This document shows, in pieces, positions 4,469-5,583 of a DNA stretch of 5,583 bases. The notes beneath the pieces are model-generated. The model was not told the DNA's origin, did no database searches, and saw nothing but the letters and a program-made list of their open reading frames with translations. This DNA is from Ignavibacteria bacterium. Its GTDB lineage: Bacteria > Bacteroidota > Ignavibacteria > Ignavibacteriales > Ignavibacteriaceae. Within the stretch, counting starts at the first letter, position 1; every line of letters starts with the position of its first letter. The position numbers and the translations under genes are program-made. Location: contig JAUSIA010000216.1 in the NCBI GenBank assembly GCA_030648225.1, positions 1 to 5,583 of the forward strand, written 5' to 3'.

Positions 4469-5583
4469 TAAAAATTACCAGTTTGCCAACTGAAGTTTTG
4501 TTGCCGGATTTTATAGCATAAATATAAACTCCCGAAGCTAATTTCTGTCCGTTATTACTAAGAACATTCCACATTATATGCTTCTCTTTTAAAATCTGGT
4601 GAACGGAGTAAACAAGATCCATTGAAGATGTGTAAATATTTAAATCTACCTCATTTGATTCCGGTGAACTTACCGGGATAAAAATAGAAGTATTCACTCC
4701 ATACCTGAATGGAGAAGGGTAAGCATAATCATATTCAGCCGTAAATTTATATGTGCTGATAAGATCACTATTGAGAAATTCTGAATTACTCCAGAAGGAA
4801 GGCTGGTCAACGTTGAATATTGCATAGTAATTCAAGTTCTCATTTAATCTCCTACTTCCCGGAGCTGCATAATCAAACAATGTATATTCAGAAGAAAATA
4901 TTGCAGAAGGATTTGATACTCCCGAGTTATAATCTGCATTTGTAATAAGAGCAGTTAAAGTATCATTCGGATTTGCATTACTATTAATAAATGAGACAAA
5001 AGAATTTACAACCGGTTTTGAATTAACCATTAATGATTCATCTGGCGGTTCAAAAATGAGAGAAGATATTGGATTAATTAGTGGATAACTTTTAGCTTCT
5101 TCAAAATAATCACCATCTTTTGCTCTATACTTTGTAAAGAAGGACCAAATACCAAATTCGTGAAATATCTCCCTGAAGCTAGAACCATATTCGGGAAGAT
5201 TAAGACTTGTATTTATTGCATTCAAAGCCCTCATCTGGGGAAGAAGATCCCACTGCCTTTTAATTATATCAAAATCAAATTTATCTTTTAAAAAGATATT
5301 CCATATTGCAAGTTCGTATCCATCTGTACTACCAAAAGAAACGGAAGTATTATTAAAATATGTAGGCATATAAGCATAATAATCATTCACACTATCATAA
5401 ACGAACTCTTCCATAGATGTTGAAGTGATTTCATAAAAAAATAAATCAACATCTGTTTTATCTCCCGTATAATTTCCTAATTGAATTGCATGATGCAGCT
5501 CATGAGCAACTGTTACTTGCATAGCATTAAATCCCTCCGTATAAAATCCTTCAAAACTATAATGGATTTGTACGTGTGAAGTA
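4461..5583 (-). CDS. Secreted HExxH metalloprotease-like protein with T9SS sorting domain (5' end outside window)
   Basis: The frame is open to the right edge: before the methionine at 5522-5520, twenty further codons (…YSFEGFYTEGFNA) continue without a stop, so that methionine is internal. About 373 residues are visible. Numbering from that Met, VAHELHHAIQLG (5-16) contains the zinc-binding HExxH (His7, Glu8, His11). EITSTSMEEFVYDSVNDYY (31-49) follows, where Glu38 or Glu39 could be the third ligand. The layout resembles the MXAN_6640-type putative metalloproteases as I remember them. Residues from about 268 to 353, starting YPSPFRYG and including WNVLSNNGQKLASGVYIYAI, form a T9SS type A sorting domain, so the protein is probably carried across the outer membrane. 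Signal peptide and any propeptide are out of view. It overlaps ccmA by eight bases. Whether it has any part in cytochrome maturation is unknown; substrate is not predictable. Confidence 0.85.
   Translation of the reverse strand, partial: TSHVQIHYSFEGFYTEGFNAMQVTVAHELHHAIQLGNYTGDKTDVDLFFYEITSTSMEEFVYDSVNDYYAYMPTYFNNTSVSFGSTDGYELAIWNIFLKDKFDFDIIKRQWDLLPQMRALNAINTSLNLPEYGSSFREIFHEFGIWSFFTKYRAKDGDYFEEAKSYPLINPISSLIFEPPDESLMVNSKPVVNSFVSFINSNANPNDTLTALITNADYNSGVSNPSAIFSSEYTLFDYAAPGSRRLNENLNYYAIFNVDQPSFWSNSEFLNSDLISTYKFTAEYDYAYPSPFRYGVNTSIFIPVSSPESNEVDLNIYTSSMDLVYSVHQILKEKHIMWNVLSNNGQKLASGVYIYAIKSGNKTSVGKLVIFNE

Noticed and set aside
4308..4493. Plus-strand reading frame of 61 codons
   Set aside because: It is antisense to the Walker A end of ccmA and the end of the protease gene; no independent support.
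5520..5522. Methionine at 5522 as the true start of the metalloprotease-like gene
   Set aside because: The same frame continues upstream to the window edge without a stop, and the HExxH motif would lie only seven residues from the start with no signal peptide for a T9SS protein.

Overview
The window is AT-rich and every convincing gene lies on the minus strand, so it reads right to left. It holds most of a cytochrome c maturation (System I) operon in the order ccmA-ccmB-ccmC-ccmD-ccmE-ccmF. A secreted, zinc-metalloprotease-like protein sits immediately upstream and carries a C-terminal type IX secretion (T9SS) sorting domain. T9SS cargo, a CcmE of the Cys-x-x-x-Tyr type and low GC together suggest the Ignavibacteria / Bacteroidota-Chlorobi group. 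That placement is an inference from gene content, not a phylogenetic result.

Layout in transcription order: (1) 5583 to 4461, the 3' part of the metalloprotease-like gene, open at the right edge; its stop overlaps the ccmA start by 8 bases. (2) 4468-3836 ccmA, ATPase. (3) 3835-3734, a 102-base gap largely filled by an imperfect inverted repeat of short CACTAAG/CACAGAG-type units. (4) 3733-3071 ccmB, membrane partner of CcmA. (5) 3040-2333 ccmC, heme-handling WWD protein. (6) 2332-2195, a 45-residue ccmD-like gene that starts directly after the ccmC stop and overlaps ccmE by 4 bases. (7) 2198-1797 ccmE, the heme chaperone. (8) 1796-1613, a 184-base gap holding a small element: heptamer arrays in inverted orientation around a 34-codon remnant that looks like an internally deleted four-helix-bundle (S23/IVP-type) gene. 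(9) 1612-1, the first 537 codons of ccmF, running off the left edge.

How the genes work together, from knowledge of System I: CcmC with CcmD loads heme onto CcmE, CcmAB uses ATP to release holo-CcmE, and CcmF passes the heme to apocytochrome c. Here the presumed heme-attachment residue of CcmE is Cys115 rather than His. This is the System I* variant known from archaea and Desulfovibrio-type bacteria. CcmF also has about 50 extra residues just before its first periplasmic heme-ligand motif. No ccmG, ccmH or ccmI and no c-type cytochrome is visible in the window.

The most unusual content is not a new protein system. It is two compact repeat elements of different sequence families, lodged in the only two large gaps of an otherwise tightly packed operon.
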